64,000 nucleotides of DNA from Acinetobacter piscicola (GTDB lineage: Bacteria; Pseudomonadota; Gammaproteobacteria; Pseudomonadales; Moraxellaceae), in contig NZ_KZ268705.1 of NCBI RefSeq assembly GCF_002233755.1, forward strand, positions 62,001-126,000, written 5' to 3'. Positions 24,426 through 34,281 of this stretch are shown here, piece after piece; within the stretch, counting starts at the first letter, position 1, and the number at the start of each line of letters is the position of its first letter. The translations under genes and the position numbers were made by a program. Below the pieces are notes generated by a model, which searched no databases, was not told the origin of the DNA, and worked only from the letters and a program-made list of their open reading frames with translations.

Positions 24426-26381
24426 CTATTTAAGATTTTTATTGACCTCTTTAAAAATAGCTTCAAATCTTGATAAAGTGGCTTCTGAAAGACTATTAAC
24501 AAAATCCTTATTACTAGCAAACTCTTTTGCAGGTAAGTAGTGATTGAACCTACTTTTTTTAATAACTTTATTGATTTTTGACAATATATCTTCGATTTCT
24601 GTACTTAATTCTTCCACCTTAATTTCAGTATAGGTAGATGACAGAGAAATATTAAATAGTTGAAGATATTCATCAACGGTAAAAATATCCTCAATATCAG
24701 CTTTTTTTCTATTATCAAGATAATCATGAAAGAATTTTATATTTTTATCAGATATAATTTTTTGTATAGTTAGACTATCAAATCTTGCCTGCGACTTTTG
24801 ATCAGTAAATGAATCTAAAAGACAGAAAATTGATAGTTTTGAACCTCGAAGTAATGAGATAAAACTAGCAACTTTATCTAAGCCACCTGTAGGTACAATT
24901 GTAATATCCTCATTTAAGCCAGTTCTGTTATTCGCATTCAAATATTCTGAAATTGTGGTTAAGTATAGTAAATCCGAGACCCCTTCAACCAATAGATTCT
25001 TTTTAGAAATGAATAAATTTTGTGCAACATCATATCCTAAAGCAGCTTGTAAAGGGAAAAGAGTATTAGGATCTTTTTGTTGAATACTATCACTAACGAT
25101 AGAGCTATCGGAGTCACTAAACACCGTTCTGACACGATTTAATTTCGTTGTTTCTACCATAAAAGGTGAGTGAGTTGTATAAATAACTTGATATTTATCA
25201 ACTAAGCTCTCTAAAAAACGTAGTAAATCTGCTTGGGCAGTTGCATGTAAGTTAAGACCCGGCTCATCTAAGAGTAGGATATATTTTGAATTTGAATCAG
25301 CCTGAATTTTATTAAACCAGACTAAGAATGAAAAAAACCAATTAAACCCTTTGCTTCTATTCTGGAGAGGTAAAGAAACTCTAGTTTTTGAGTTTTTTAC
25401 ACGAATGTCTAAAACATGTTCAACAATATTTGTATCGACTGTTGTTGCATTACCATAATTTGTATTTACGTGTCTTTGAGCAGTAGCTGTTTTTTTATCA
25501 ATTTTAAACTCGATATTTAAGTCCTGATTTGCAGACCAATATTGGAATAATGTGTCAGAAATCAAAGCTTCAGTTGCTTCTAATTCTGCAATAAAATCCT
25601 CAAAATCATCTGTATTAATAATATCATTGATATTTATATCTGCTAAATCTAAAAGTGCTTTTGCTGTTTTTAGATCATCCGATAGTTCCACACCCTCATC
25701 TAAAAAATTTTCTAGTACAATTCTGGATGGAAGTTGGTAATATTCATCATAATAAATGAACTTTGGTAGATGCTTTTTTATTAAACTAGTATAAACATAT
25801 CTTTCAATAAAGCTGTTCCATGTAGAACTTTTAAAAAAATATTTTTTCAAGGGTTCTAACTTGTCTGAATCTTCGGGAAATCTTGTAAGTAATTCATCAA
25901 ATTCTGATATAGTTAAGGTTGATTTAAGCTCTTTTTTTAGACTGTCATTAATACTAGAGAGATTATAGTGTTTTAAAAAAGCTTCAAAATTTATCGAAAC
26001 ACCACTGATTAGAGTAGCACCATCTTTGTAAGAGCTTGTCACCGTAATCTCATCTTTTCCCTGCCAAGTACCTTTTCCTAATAAGTGTTCTATAAAATCA
26101 ATAAGTTTTTTTGAAAGTTTATACCTACAAATAATAGCATTAGGATTTTCATCTGACTTATTAATGCTTTTTAATTCTTTACGTGGATAATCTAGTGTTT
26201 GATTAAACTTGAATTTCTCATCAGTTTCAAAATAATTAGTTTTTGCTAAACATTCTAAAATAGAGGTTTTTCCTGATTCATTCATTCCAACCAGTACAGT
26301 TATATCATCTTCAATATATACGGATTGAGGTGTCGTGAATGATTTATATTTTAGAATTTCAATATTTGTAAGTTTAATCAT
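24426..26381 (-). CDS. OLD-family ATPase/Toprim nuclease
   Basis: This is a 651-aa ABC-type ATPase with a C-terminal Toprim domain, the layout of OLD nucleases and of GajA of the Gabija system. The Walker A is GMNESGKTS (residues 32-40), the Walker B is YILLLDEPGLNLH with D372, and YTTHSPFMVE gives the switch His. The signature region is RSKGFNWFFSFL. Toprim starts LLVEGVSDLLYL (E466, D470) followed by VPTGGLDKV and IFCLLDSFTDQ, in which the usual DxD is spaced differently. It lies 16 bases after the restriction-modification gene on the same strand, so they are co-transcribed. A GajB-like helicase is not present. Probable role is anti-phage defence; inference. Confidence 0.85.
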   Translation of the reverse strand: MIKLTNIEILKYKSFTTPQSVYIEDDITVLVGMNESGKTSILECLAKTNYFETDEKFKFNQTLDYPRKELKSINKSDENPNAIICRYKLSKKLIDFIEHLLGKGTWQGKDEITVTSSYKDGATLISGVSINFEAFLKHYNLSSINDSLKKELKSTLTISEFDELLTRFPEDSDKLEPLKKYFFKSSTWNSFIERYVYTSLIKKHLPKFIYYDEYYQLPSRIVLENFLDEGVELSDDLKTAKALLDLADININDIINTDDFEDFIAELEATEALISDTLFQYWSANQDLNIEFKIDKKTATAQRHVNTNYGNATTVDTNIVEHVLDIRVKNSKTRVSLPLQNRSKGFNWFFSFLVWFNKIQADSNSKYILLLDEPGLNLHATAQADLLRFLESLVDKYQVIYTTHSPFMVETTKLNRVRTVFSDSDSSIVSDSIQQKDPNTLFPLQAALGYDVAQNLFISKKNLLVEGVSDLLYLTTISEYLNANNRTGLNEDITIVPTGGLDKVASFISLLRGSKLSIFCLLDSFTDQKSQARFDSLTIQKIISDKNIKFFHDYLDNRKKADIEDIFTVDEYLQLFNISLSSTYTEIKVEELSTEIEDILSKINKVIKKSRFNHYLPAKEFASNKDFVNSLSEATLSRFEAIFKEVNKNLK

Positions 26382-26397
26382 TAGTTATCCCCTGAAT

Positions 26398-29300
26398 TTA
26401 AATATCCAACTTCGGCAAAGCTCTCACAATCTTTATTGTTTCCAAACTCACCGTAATCACACGTAAGAACAACTCGAATGGATATTTTGCATTACCCATT
26501 GTTTCAATTGCCCAATCATTTGCATCGTTTACAATACCACTGTCTTTGTGCGTAGAAACGCTTTGACGCTCCATCACCAATTCAAGTGCAGACTTACCAT
26601 TCACCTCGTAATCATAAGCCTCTAGCGGTATTTCACGAATAGTAATGGCATTGTTATAGACCACTGTATCTTTTTGGTCTTTTTTAGGGAATTTCATCTT
26701 AGTCACATAAAAGTCTTTATCTTCTAATTGTTTTAATGATTTACCGCCTAAATCCAATTTTGCTTTGTAAGGCTCTACAGTTTCGTAGTTTAAATGCAAA
26801 TATGCCAAGTCACGACCCGCTTTAGAGAACGCCCAAAAATCTTCGGCTTTTTTCACACATGGGATACGTGGTAACTCTTTGCTAAGGTTATCGGCATAAC
26901 GAGTACGATAATCTTCACTGTGCAATAAGCCATACACATAGTAAAAAATATCTTCCTTGCTAAATGTTTCAGTCGGATAAGCATCTTGGAAATGCTTTAA
27001 GCCCTCGTCGCTAATAGCATCTTTACGAATATATTTACCATCTTTTATTTTGGCTTGAGCCTGCTCATTTATGAGTGGATCAACTGTTTGGTCAAATAGA
27101 TCACCATCTGATGATTTTTTTTCATACAAATACAAAGGTAGGGCTTGTGTATCACCAATAAAATGTAGGTCAGGAATGGTATTTGTAATAAATAATCCTT
27201 GATTTCCTGATATACAGATTACAATATTATCACTCTCAAAAAAATCCTTAATTGAATAAAAACTATGATTAAATACCGTAGAAGCATAGTGAAATTGTTT
27301 CATAAATGGTCGATATGAATTTATTTTAAAATCATTATCATCGTAACTTTGTTCTAAATGTCTTTTAAAGGGTGATTTCCAAGAACGCCCCCCCCAGCTT
27401 GTAATTGATAAATCTTTGTGTACAAAATCCATCATATTTGGATATTGATCAGGAGTTAGTCCAACACAAGCTTTCTTATATCGAATAACTTCCTCATTGA
27501 AAAATGCTAAAGCATTTTTAGTTCTATTCTTTAACTTTGACAAGGAGAAATCATAATTCCAAGCATCTCTATTTGTGATAACTCCTAGTGATGTTTTTTC
27601 AAAAATTGAAATACATTTCTTGTCGTGAATTTTTATAAACTCTTGAAAAGAATCATCACGTTGATTAAGCCAATCGTTATGTACATCAGGGATGATTGTT
27701 GTCCAGCCATCAATCGCTGTAATACCATCAATACTGATAAAATCAGAAATTTTTTCTAGTTTTTCCTTACGACTAAGATAATCACCAATGTCATGAAAAT
27801 AAATTTGACCATGTTGCTGTGCGTTTGGATTTTTTACTAGGACTGAAATAACTATCGGTGCAAGACTTCCGCCTTTACCACCAATGGCTGCAAACAAAGG
27901 GTGTCCTTCTTTTCTACATCGCTCTCCAGATGTTCTTCCGTTACCACGTAAATGGAAAAAATATAATGAACTAAACTCATCAGCCAAACATTTGCGTAAA
28001 CCATCGGCTGATTTTGAATCTATATAACCAGCATTGGTCACAAAACCAATTACTCCATAGTCTTTGATCCGATCACTTGCCCATCGAATAGCACGAATAT
28101 ACGAATCTAATGAACTACGCTTTCCAAATGAAGTTGATGAGTTTAGTGTGTATGTTTCATAAATTCTTTCATCCAAATGTTCATATCTTACATTTTGATT
28201 ATCATCGTTTTGTGAACCTTGCCCTGCTGAATAAGGGGGATTGCCCATTATGACCCGAATATCAAGTTCTTTTTGGCGTTTACGTCTTTCACTGTTATCG
28301 ACTAAAACTTTACTGACTAAATCCTCTTTTTCGTACATTTCAAAAGTATCGGTTAAGCAAATCCCTTCAAATGGTGCATACTCTAGTTCGGGATTAATCG
28401 TTTTCATCTGATCGTGATATACGGTTTCAATATTAATTGAAGCAATATAATAGGCGAGTAGAACAATTTCATTGGCGTGAATTTCATTCTTATATTTATA
28501 AGTCAAACGATCCGCAGGAATTAATCCAGACTGAAGCAAGCGGTTAATAAATGTACCTGTACCTGTAAATGGATCCAGAACATGAACATTATCATCAGCA
28601 AAGGTTTTACCAAATTCACTTTTAAGCACATCATTTACACTGTGAATAATGAAGTCAACAACTTCAACAGGCGTATAAACAATACCTAGCTTTTCAGTCA
28701 TACGAGGAAAAGCATTTTTAAAGAATGAATCGTATAGCGTTAAGATAATGCTTTGCTTGCCTTCGGCAGTATTAATGCCTTCTGCTCGCATACGAACTGA
28801 TTCATAGAATGAGTTAAGCGTATCAGCTTCTTTATCCAAATGATGCTCATTCAGCGCATCTAGCACCTTTTGCATTGCTAAACTCATTGGGTTGTGTTCA
28901 GCAAAGCTATGATCTTTAAATAGGGCATCAAATACTGGTTTGGTGATTAAGTGCTGTGCCAACATTTCAATGATTTCAGCATCAGATACACTGTTATTCA
29001 AATCATCACGTAATTCATAAGCAAATTCATTGAATGCCGTAATTTCTTTAGTATTTGCAGGGTTTTCAAGAATAGCTTGAATACGGTCGATATGAGTTTT
29101 AGCGATTTTGGCGACATCACTTGCCCAGTCTTCCCAATGATGACGATTACCACATTTTTTTACGATCTTGGCATATAAAGCACGTTCAATCTCACCAACT
29201 TCAAATACCATTTCCTCTTGAACTGGTAGCGGGGTTTCTGCTGTACCAATAGATGAACCGCCTTTGGCTTGTGCTTTGGCCCTTTGTTTTTTTCCTTCAC

Positions 29301-31416
29301 TTAAACCTGTAGTCGTTGTTTCATCGTCACCTTGTTTTGGTTTGGCTTTTTTAGTCTTTTTAACAACCTTATCAGCAACCGCAATAACCTCCATGCGGGA
29401 TACGTCTTTGCCATTAAACTCTAACTTGTTGATCATCGCATCAAAGCGGTCATCATGCGCACGTAGAGCGTTTAATACTTGCCATACCACACGATAGGCT
29501 TCATTAGAATTTAACGCCTGTTCAGGCTCTACACCCGCAGGAATCACTACTGGTAAAATGACATAACCAAGTTGCTTACCTTCCGCTTTACGCATTACAC
29601 GTCCAACAGATTGCACTACATCGACTTGAGAGTTACGAGGTGTCAGGAAAAGAACCGCATCAAGTGATGGAACATCCACACCTTCTGATAAACAGCGCAC
29701 ATTAGATAAGATACGACATGTATTTTGAGGAGCTTGTTCTTTTAACCAAGTGATTTTTTCTTTCTTTTCTGTTGCATTCATACCACCATCAACATGTTTC
29801 ACATGGCAATTTAGTTTTAGTGAAGGATCAATATAAGGGTCTTCTTCTGTTCTATATAAATGATCCATTTCTGCTTGTTGATATGCTTCAACAACAGCAC
29901 TAAACATTTCAGTAATTTGCTTAGAACTAACTTTATGTTTTTTGCCTTTATATTCTTTTTCAATTACCTGACAGAAAGCAACTGCACGTTCCATTGGCTT
30001 AGCAATTGTACCGTCAGGATTATATAAACCTTGTTTAGCGAGAGCTTTCCAACAACCAACAATTTTTGCAGCATCATCAACTTTTAGAGAGTTATTTTCG
30101 TCTTTTAATAAGCCTTGTAATTGACGATTAATATGGCTTTCTTCAACAGCAAGTACAATTACCTTATAGTCACATAAAATGTCCATTTTTACAGCTTGTG
30201 AGAATGTAATGACATATAAATCTTCACCATACAGTGATTTATCATCCATTGAGCAAAGTGTCACACCCTCTGTTTCTTTAGCCGTATCACCATAAATACG
30301 TGGTGTAGCAGTCATATATAGACGTTTCTTGCCTTGTACATAATCATTATTATGAATACGCACAAACTTGGATTCATCATCCCCCTCAAAAGTTGCTCCT
30401 GTGGTACGGTGTGCTTCATCACAAATGATTAAATCAAATTCAGGGAATCCTACTTTTTGTGCTTCTGCAATTACATCAATAGAATGATAAGTTGAGAACA
30501 CGACATTCATATCCTCATTCGCTTCATTCGGTTTAAATAAATCTCTTGCCTTAAATGCTTTAACTAAACTTTGGGGATTGGTTGTAGCAGGGAATTTTAA
30601 GTCACTAATCCCGACTACAATGTTGTCATCATCTTTTTTCTTACCAACATCACTATCGGAACAGACTGCAAAACTCCGGATACCTAATGATGTTTGTTGA
30701 GTCCACTCGTCAAGCGTTTGACTAAGTAATGCAAGACTAGGGACTAGAAACAATACATTTTTGCCACGACCTGCCAGTTCCTCAGCAATACGCAAAGAGG
30801 TAAAGGTCTTACCCGTACCACATGCCATAATAAGCTTGCCACGATCTGCCTCAGCTAATCCATATTTGACTGCCGACAATGCGGGGCGTTGATGATCTCT
30901 TAAACTATTTTTTTTACGAAATATAGGCTTCACATTTGAATCAAAATTAAACTGTGACCAGTCAATTAAACTGCCTTCTAAATCTAATAATGAAATAGTT
31001 GCAACAGGTGGATTTGCATCCACTAAAGTTGATTTAGCATTATCAGTCCAATCATCCGTTGAAGCTACAATGTAGCGATATGCAAAATAAGATTTACCAG
31101 AGCCGCCTAAAAAGCTATCAATATCTTTCTTCTGAATTTTTGTAGTGTTGTAATTTTTACATTGGATTGGATGGAACTCACCATCAATAGTTACCGCAAC
31201 AAGATCAATACCATAGTCACGTTTATCAGTAACTTTTAACTTTTCACCGTACTTTTCAACCCAACCAGAATATGACAAAACTTCTGTATAAATTTCGGCA
31301 TATTTAGGTTCATTTAAGAAATATTGAATCATCAAATTCTCAAATGAAGTACCTTTATCTCTATTTGTAAGGCTAATTGTTTCAATCGATTGAAGTAAAT
31401 TTGTTAAAGCTGACAT
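26398..31416 (-). CDS. Single-chain (type ISP-like) restriction-modification enzyme
   Basis: This 1672-aa protein combines nuclease, translocase and methylase functions. The N-terminal PD-(D/E)XK module has E26, D71 in DYGIDLVAV and Q85-C-K87 in IQCKNY. The SF2 helicase has Walker A ACGTGKT (about 198-204), DEAH (333-336, ICDEAHRT), YMTATPR, and the motif VI region QSVGRVMRK. A Lys-rich linker lies near residue 700. The N6-adenine methylase has motif I DPFTGTGTF (948-956) and motif IV NPPY (N1059). The last about 450 residues are the putative target recognition part. LlaGI/LlaBIII enzymes have this order. It is first in an operon with the OLD nuclease. No frameshift is seen, so it may be active. 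Confidence 0.92.
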   Translation of the reverse strand: MSALTNLLQSIETISLTNRDKGTSFENLMIQYFLNEPKYAEIYTEVLSYSGWVEKYGEKLKVTDKRDYGIDLVAVTIDGEFHPIQCKNYNTTKIQKKDIDSFLGGSGKSYFAYRYIVASTDDWTDNAKSTLVDANPPVATISLLDLEGSLIDWSQFNFDSNVKPIFRKKNSLRDHQRPALSAVKYGLAEADRGKLIMACGTGKTFTSLRIAEELAGRGKNVLFLVPSLALLSQTLDEWTQQTSLGIRSFAVCSDSDVGKKKDDDNIVVGISDLKFPATTNPQSLVKAFKARDLFKPNEANEDMNVVFSTYHSIDVIAEAQKVGFPEFDLIICDEAHRTTGATFEGDDESKFVRIHNNDYVQGKKRLYMTATPRIYGDTAKETEGVTLCSMDDKSLYGEDLYVITFSQAVKMDILCDYKVIVLAVEESHINRQLQGLLKDENNSLKVDDAAKIVGCWKALAKQGLYNPDGTIAKPMERAVAFCQVIEKEYKGKKHKVSSKQITEMFSAVVEAYQQAEMDHLYRTEEDPYIDPSLKLNCHVKHVDGGMNATEKKEKITWLKEQAPQNTCRILSNVRCLSEGVDVPSLDAVLFLTPRNSQVDVVQSVGRVMRKAEGKQLGYVILPVVIPAGVEPEQALNSNEAYRVVWQVLNALRAHDDRFDAMINKLEFNGKDVSRMEVIAVADKVVKKTKKAKPKQGDDETTTTGLSEGKKQRAKAQAKGGSSIGTAETPLPVQEEMVFEVGEIERALYAKIVKKCGNRHHWEDWASDVAKIAKTHIDRIQAILENPANTKEITAFNEFAYELRDDLNNSVSDAEIIEMLAQHLITKPVFDALFKDHSFAEHNPMSLAMQKVLDALNEHHLDKEADTLNSFYESVRMRAEGINTAEGKQSIILTLYDSFFKNAFPRMTEKLGIVYTPVEVVDFIIHSVNDVLKSEFGKTFADDNVHVLDPFTGTGTFINRLLQSGLIPADRLTYKYKNEIHANEIVLLAYYIASINIETVYHDQMKTINPELEYAPFEGICLTDTFEMYEKEDLVSKVLVDNSERRKRQKELDIRVIMGNPPYSAGQGSQNDDNQNVRYEHLDERIYETYTLNSSTSFGKRSSLDSYIRAIRWASDRIKDYGVIGFVTNAGYIDSKSADGLRKCLADEFSSLYFFHLRGNGRTSGERCRKEGHPLFAAIGGKGGSLAPIVISVLVKNPNAQQHGQIYFHDIGDYLSRKEKLEKISDFISIDGITAIDGWTTIIPDVHNDWLNQRDDSFQEFIKIHDKKCISIFEKTSLGVITNRDAWNYDFSLSKLKNRTKNALAFFNEEVIRYKKACVGLTPDQYPNMMDFVHKDLSITSWGGRSWKSPFKRHLEQSYDDNDFKINSYRPFMKQFHYASTVFNHSFYSIKDFFESDNIVICISGNQGLFITNTIPDLHFIGDTQALPLYLYEKKSSDGDLFDQTVDPLINEQAQAKIKDGKYIRKDAISDEGLKHFQDAYPTETFSKEDIFYYVYGLLHSEDYRTRYADNLSKELPRIPCVKKAEDFWAFSKAGRDLAYLHLNYETVEPYKAKLDLGGKSLKQLEDKDFYVTKMKFPKKDQKDTVVYNNAITIREIPLEAYDYEVNGKSALELVMERQSVSTHKDSGIVNDANDWAIETMGNAKYPFELFLRVITVSLETIKIVRALPKLDI

Positions 31417-31594
31417 TCAGACCAAGCTCCAAATTATAAAGTGCTTTTATCACTTAAATTTTAAAAATGTATTAATGTGGAATTTAACATATTTTAAAAA
31501 AAAGCATTTAAAAATATGAGGTTTTTGGACTTTGAAATAGTTTTTAGTGTGAAGAACTCTTGAATGATAGATCAGGCTACCTAAATTAAACAAA

Positions 31595-31623
31595 CTGTCT
31601 CCGATAAAACCAGTACAGTTCAG
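31595..31623 (+). repeat. Right copy of 29-bp repeat flanking the R-M/OLD operon
   Basis: It begins CTGTCTCCGATAAAACCAGT and ends GTTCAG, 25 of 29 identical to 24210-24238 and in the same orientation. Confidence 0.75.
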
Positions 31624-31659
31624 CCAATAATGAAGCCAATTACATTCATACCAACAACT

Positions 31660-31688
31660 TAACAAAAAATAAGGGAGCCGAAGCTCCC
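31660..31688 (-). terminator. Terminator of the AlpA gene
   Basis: GGGAGC and GCTCCC (31673-31688) form a perfect stem; read on the minus strand the loop is TTCG and TTATTTTTTG follows. A near copy with the same flanks lies at 52391-52419. Confidence 0.88.
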
Positions 31689-31693
31689 AATCA

Positions 31694-31921
31694 TTAACGA
31701 CTCGCTAACTTAGATTCAATCCATTGATTGATTTCCCAAGCTGACCATCCAACACGACCAACAGTTAAATTCGTCTGTTTGGGAAATGTTGGATCGTATT
31801 GCTTATGACGCTCATCCATAATGTTATAAATCGTTGCGCGACTTAACCCTGTAATTCGCATAACTTCTTTCAAGTTGATAATCTGATTCATCTGAAAAGT
31901 TTGACCTGTGAACGCATTCAT
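31694..31921 (-). CDS. alpA: AlpA-family transcriptional regulator
   Basis: This 75-aa DNA-binding protein has a helix-turn-helix, IINLKEVMRITGLSRATIYN, and the typical ending VGRVGWSAWEINQWIESK. AlpA of the E. coli CP4-57 island activates the integrase/excisionase; AlpA-type proteins often act as excision regulators. AGGAG lies nine bases before the ATG at 31921; a second Met at codon 11 is also possible. It has its own terminator. It lies between the defence operon and the recombination genes, and probably controls island excision or replication. Confidence 0.9.
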   Translation of the reverse strand: MNAFTGQTFQMNQIINLKEVMRITGLSRATIYNIMDERHKQYDPTFPKQTNLTVGRVGWSAWEINQWIESKLASR

Positions 31922-32017
31922 GATGTTTACTCCTAATCACTGATGCGAGCGGTGATTCGCTCAGATAATAGGGCAGTCCAATAAAATTTTACTGAGTCCA
32001 ATATCGTCCACCCCCAT

Positions 32018-32947
32018 CTAATTCACAGCCCGTACATGCTGCTGTAAGCCTTTCTGAATATCCTGCACAAAGTCTTGCCCCTGCTGAAACTTAGGCTTTG
32101 TCTTGGCTTTCGACTCAGGCTGTACCTGTTCAGACTCAACAAGCTCATCCGTATAAAACTCCTCCACCAAATCCAATCCCTCTTCCGAGTTCACCTCAAA
32201 CCGTGCATTGCCATACCCCTGACGTGCTATCTGATCTAAAGCATGTTGATTAAACCCTGAAGCTTTGCTTTGCTGATCTATATCCTTTGCCATTTGAATC
32301 GCCTGTTGAAGATTGACGCCATCTCTGAGCGTTAAATCCACGTAATACACAGGGGTACGATAGCTTTGCGTCGTGGACTTTCCCCGAAGCGTGAGTTGTA
32401 AGGGCAGGCATGAAAGCAAGCCATTGGATGCTGCATGGTAGTAACTCAGCCTCGCTGCCAAAGTCCGAATACTGTTAAATCCCGTGGTTCTAAAGATAAA
32501 TGTACCCAGTTCATCCGATTCATCTAAATTCACATGTAGTCTGCCAAAAGGTTTGCAGTTGCCACCTTGTGCCAAAGGACAGAGATCAGGTGAAGGACAT
32601 GGATGTTGCTCAACTCCTTGATTGGTCAGTCGTTGGCAAGTTTCTCCATTACCCACACAAACAGGTCTACCTGTTTGACGGTCAAACAAGCTGTACTCTG
32701 CACGTAGATTCAATTCAGGATCATTGAAAATCATGCGGACTGGTATGGTTCTGAGTTTTTGGTTTTGCGCTTTGGCACGAAGCTGTTCATCTAAGGGGTG
32801 CTTGACCCATCCTTCTTTGCCTTGGATTTGACTGGTAATGGTAAATTGATCGTCCTTTTCAGGTAAACGTTTACCATTCTTTTCTACCACTTTACCGATA
32901 CTGATTCGTCCAAGTATCGGCGGTGTAATGGCTAAACCTTTAATCAT
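32018..32947 (-). CDS. Recombination directionality factor-like, Cys-rich protein
   Basis: This is a 309-aa protein that resembles the family annotated as 'hydrolase or metal-binding protein', related to the recombination directionality factor (Gp3-like) group. The N-terminus is MIKGLAITPPILGRISIGKV. A cysteine cluster (ETCQRL, HPCPSPDLCPL, GGNCKPFGRL) at about residues 105-140 probably binds a metal. The last quarter is Gln-rich and charged. I chose ATG 32947 because GAGGAA lies seven bases upstream; the ATG at 32965 lies inside that site. It is near YqaJ and DUF932 genes. A function in excision is inferred from the family name only. Confidence 0.65.
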   Translation of the reverse strand: MIKGLAITPPILGRISIGKVVEKNGKRLPEKDDQFTITSQIQGKEGWVKHPLDEQLRAKAQNQKLRTIPVRMIFNDPELNLRAEYSLFDRQTGRPVCVGNGETCQRLTNQGVEQHPCPSPDLCPLAQGGNCKPFGRLHVNLDESDELGTFIFRTTGFNSIRTLAARLSYYHAASNGLLSCLPLQLTLRGKSTTQSYRTPVYYVDLTLRDGVNLQQAIQMAKDIDQQSKASGFNQHALDQIARQGYGNARFEVNSEEGLDLVEEFYTDELVESEQVQPESKAKTKPKFQQGQDFVQDIQKGLQQHVRAVN

Positions 32948-33005
32948 GATGCTTTCCTCTGTCATTTAAATGTGTTGTATTGCTTGGTTAAAAATGAAAT
33001 AGACA

Positions 33006-33035
33006 TAAAAAATCCCATGCGCTCAGGCATGGGAT
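33006..33035 (-). terminator. Terminator of the YqaJ gene
   Basis: ATCCCATGC and GCATGGGAT pair around a 6-base loop; on the minus strand TTTTTTATG follows. Confidence 0.88.
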
Positions 33036-33094
33036 GTTTAGGCGGTCTGTTTTAATGTTGAGTGGTTGGATATTTTGCTTAGGCTAAATCGCTT

Positions 33095-34162
33095 TCAATC
33101 ATCATTGGTATAGATGTTGAAACGCCGTGAACCTAGTTTGTTTTGTGGAAATTGATTCAGATATTCAGGATGTTGTTTCAGTAAAGCCTTGCTGTCTAAG
33201 CTGATTGAGTCCTTGGACTTTTTCCACGTCACTGAGCCTGTTAAGAATGTTGCGCGTTCTGCCTGTTGCATCTTGGCTTGCAGTTGATGTTTGAGTAGAT
33301 CGAATTGCTCCTGATGCTTTTCAATTTGGTTGCGTGCTTGAATCAGTTGTTCAAACTGTTGATTGGCTTGCGTATCTTCAGTGAGGTCTGTGGTACTGAG
33401 TGGCACATGTTCGGGATAGAGTAGCTGTAAAGCTTTGGCTGCCGATTCACTGGCATCGGCTTCAGGTGGAGTGTCTTTTTCTACGCATTCCCAGAAATAA
33501 CGCTCAGCATTGATGATGTGTTGAATCACCGATTCAGAACGCGTCACTTTAAAGATGCGAGTTTCATGCCCACAAATCAGTACGCAGATATGCGCAGCTT
33601 TTTTGCCTGTCACTGCCAATTGATGTTGTACCTGACACAACACGTATAAAGGCACACCGTCTCGCCACAGTTTGGCGCCATATTCCCCTGCGGTTTTGCA
33701 TTCTAGAATTTGTACATCTGCATCACCCACCACGGAATAATCTAAGTTGGCGAGCATGAAATGTTTATCTTCATCAGGATGTTGTAACACTGCATTGACT
33801 CTACGGACTTTGTAATTGGTGTGCATGCTGTAGTATTCAGCCACTAGGGGTTCAAGGCGTTTGCCCCAGTACAACGGTGCATGTCCTTCACTTTCATCTT
33901 CGATGGATTGTTGAATACGACCTGTCTTGATCATCCACAATTCCAACATCGACATATAGGGATTGAGTCCACAAGCGGCAGCGCAATCACTACTACCGAT
34001 GCCTTGCCGACGCACTTCTAACCATTCGGCTTGACTCATGCTTTTGGTATTCACAAGGCGTTTAGCACTAAAGAAACGTGGAGCAATAAAGGGTTGGCTT
34101 TTGATTGCTGGGTTGGTCATGACTGCATTAGATGGGCTGGAGATATTTAAGTGACTATTCAT
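33095..34162 (-). CDS. YqaJ-type recombinase exonuclease
   Basis: This is a 355-aa PD-(D/E)XK nuclease of the YqaJ/lambda-exonuclease group, normally paired with a RecT-like annealase for homologous recombination. The opening is EWLEVRRQGIGSSDCAAACG, then YWGKRLEPLVAEYY, the Asp in ANLDYSVVG and the E-x-K in ILECKTAG, then QVQHQLAVTG. The C-terminal part is a coiled coil (QIEKHQEQFDLLKHQLQAK). No RecT/Bet gene is visible in the island, so another protein must supply annealing, perhaps the host. It has its own terminator. Confidence 0.9.
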   Translation of the reverse strand: MNSHLNISSPSNAVMTNPAIKSQPFIAPRFFSAKRLVNTKSMSQAEWLEVRRQGIGSSDCAAACGLNPYMSMLELWMIKTGRIQQSIEDESEGHAPLYWGKRLEPLVAEYYSMHTNYKVRRVNAVLQHPDEDKHFMLANLDYSVVGDADVQILECKTAGEYGAKLWRDGVPLYVLCQVQHQLAVTGKKAAHICVLICGHETRIFKVTRSESVIQHIINAERYFWECVEKDTPPEADASESAAKALQLLYPEHVPLSTTDLTEDTQANQQFEQLIQARNQIEKHQEQFDLLKHQLQAKMQQAERATFLTGSVTWKKSKDSISLDSKALLKQHPEYLNQFPQNKLGSRRFNIYTNDD

Positions 34163-34193
34163 TGTTTAATTCCTGTATTGATTAAATTTTGGG

Positions 34194-34223
34194 CATAAAA
34201 AAGCCACATTCGAAGATGTGGCT
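34194..34223 (-). terminator. Terminator of the DUF932 gene
   Basis: AGCCACAT and ATGTGGCT (34202-34223) pair around a 6-base loop; TTTTTTATG follows on the minus strand. Confidence 0.88.
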
Positions 34224-34281
34224 GTGGGGTATGCTTTTTTTTAGGTAACGTTAGATGAGTGAGTTTGTTCGTTGATGAAAA

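Noticed and set aside
24426..26381. Complete Gabija system
   Set aside because: GajB (UvrD-like helicase) is missing; the neighbour is a type ISP enzyme, so only an OLD-type nuclease can be claimed.
31450..31665. 71-aa minus-strand frame between the restriction gene and AlpA
   Set aside because: Composition is not protein-like, it has no ribosome site and it overlaps the 29-bp repeat and the AlpA terminator.
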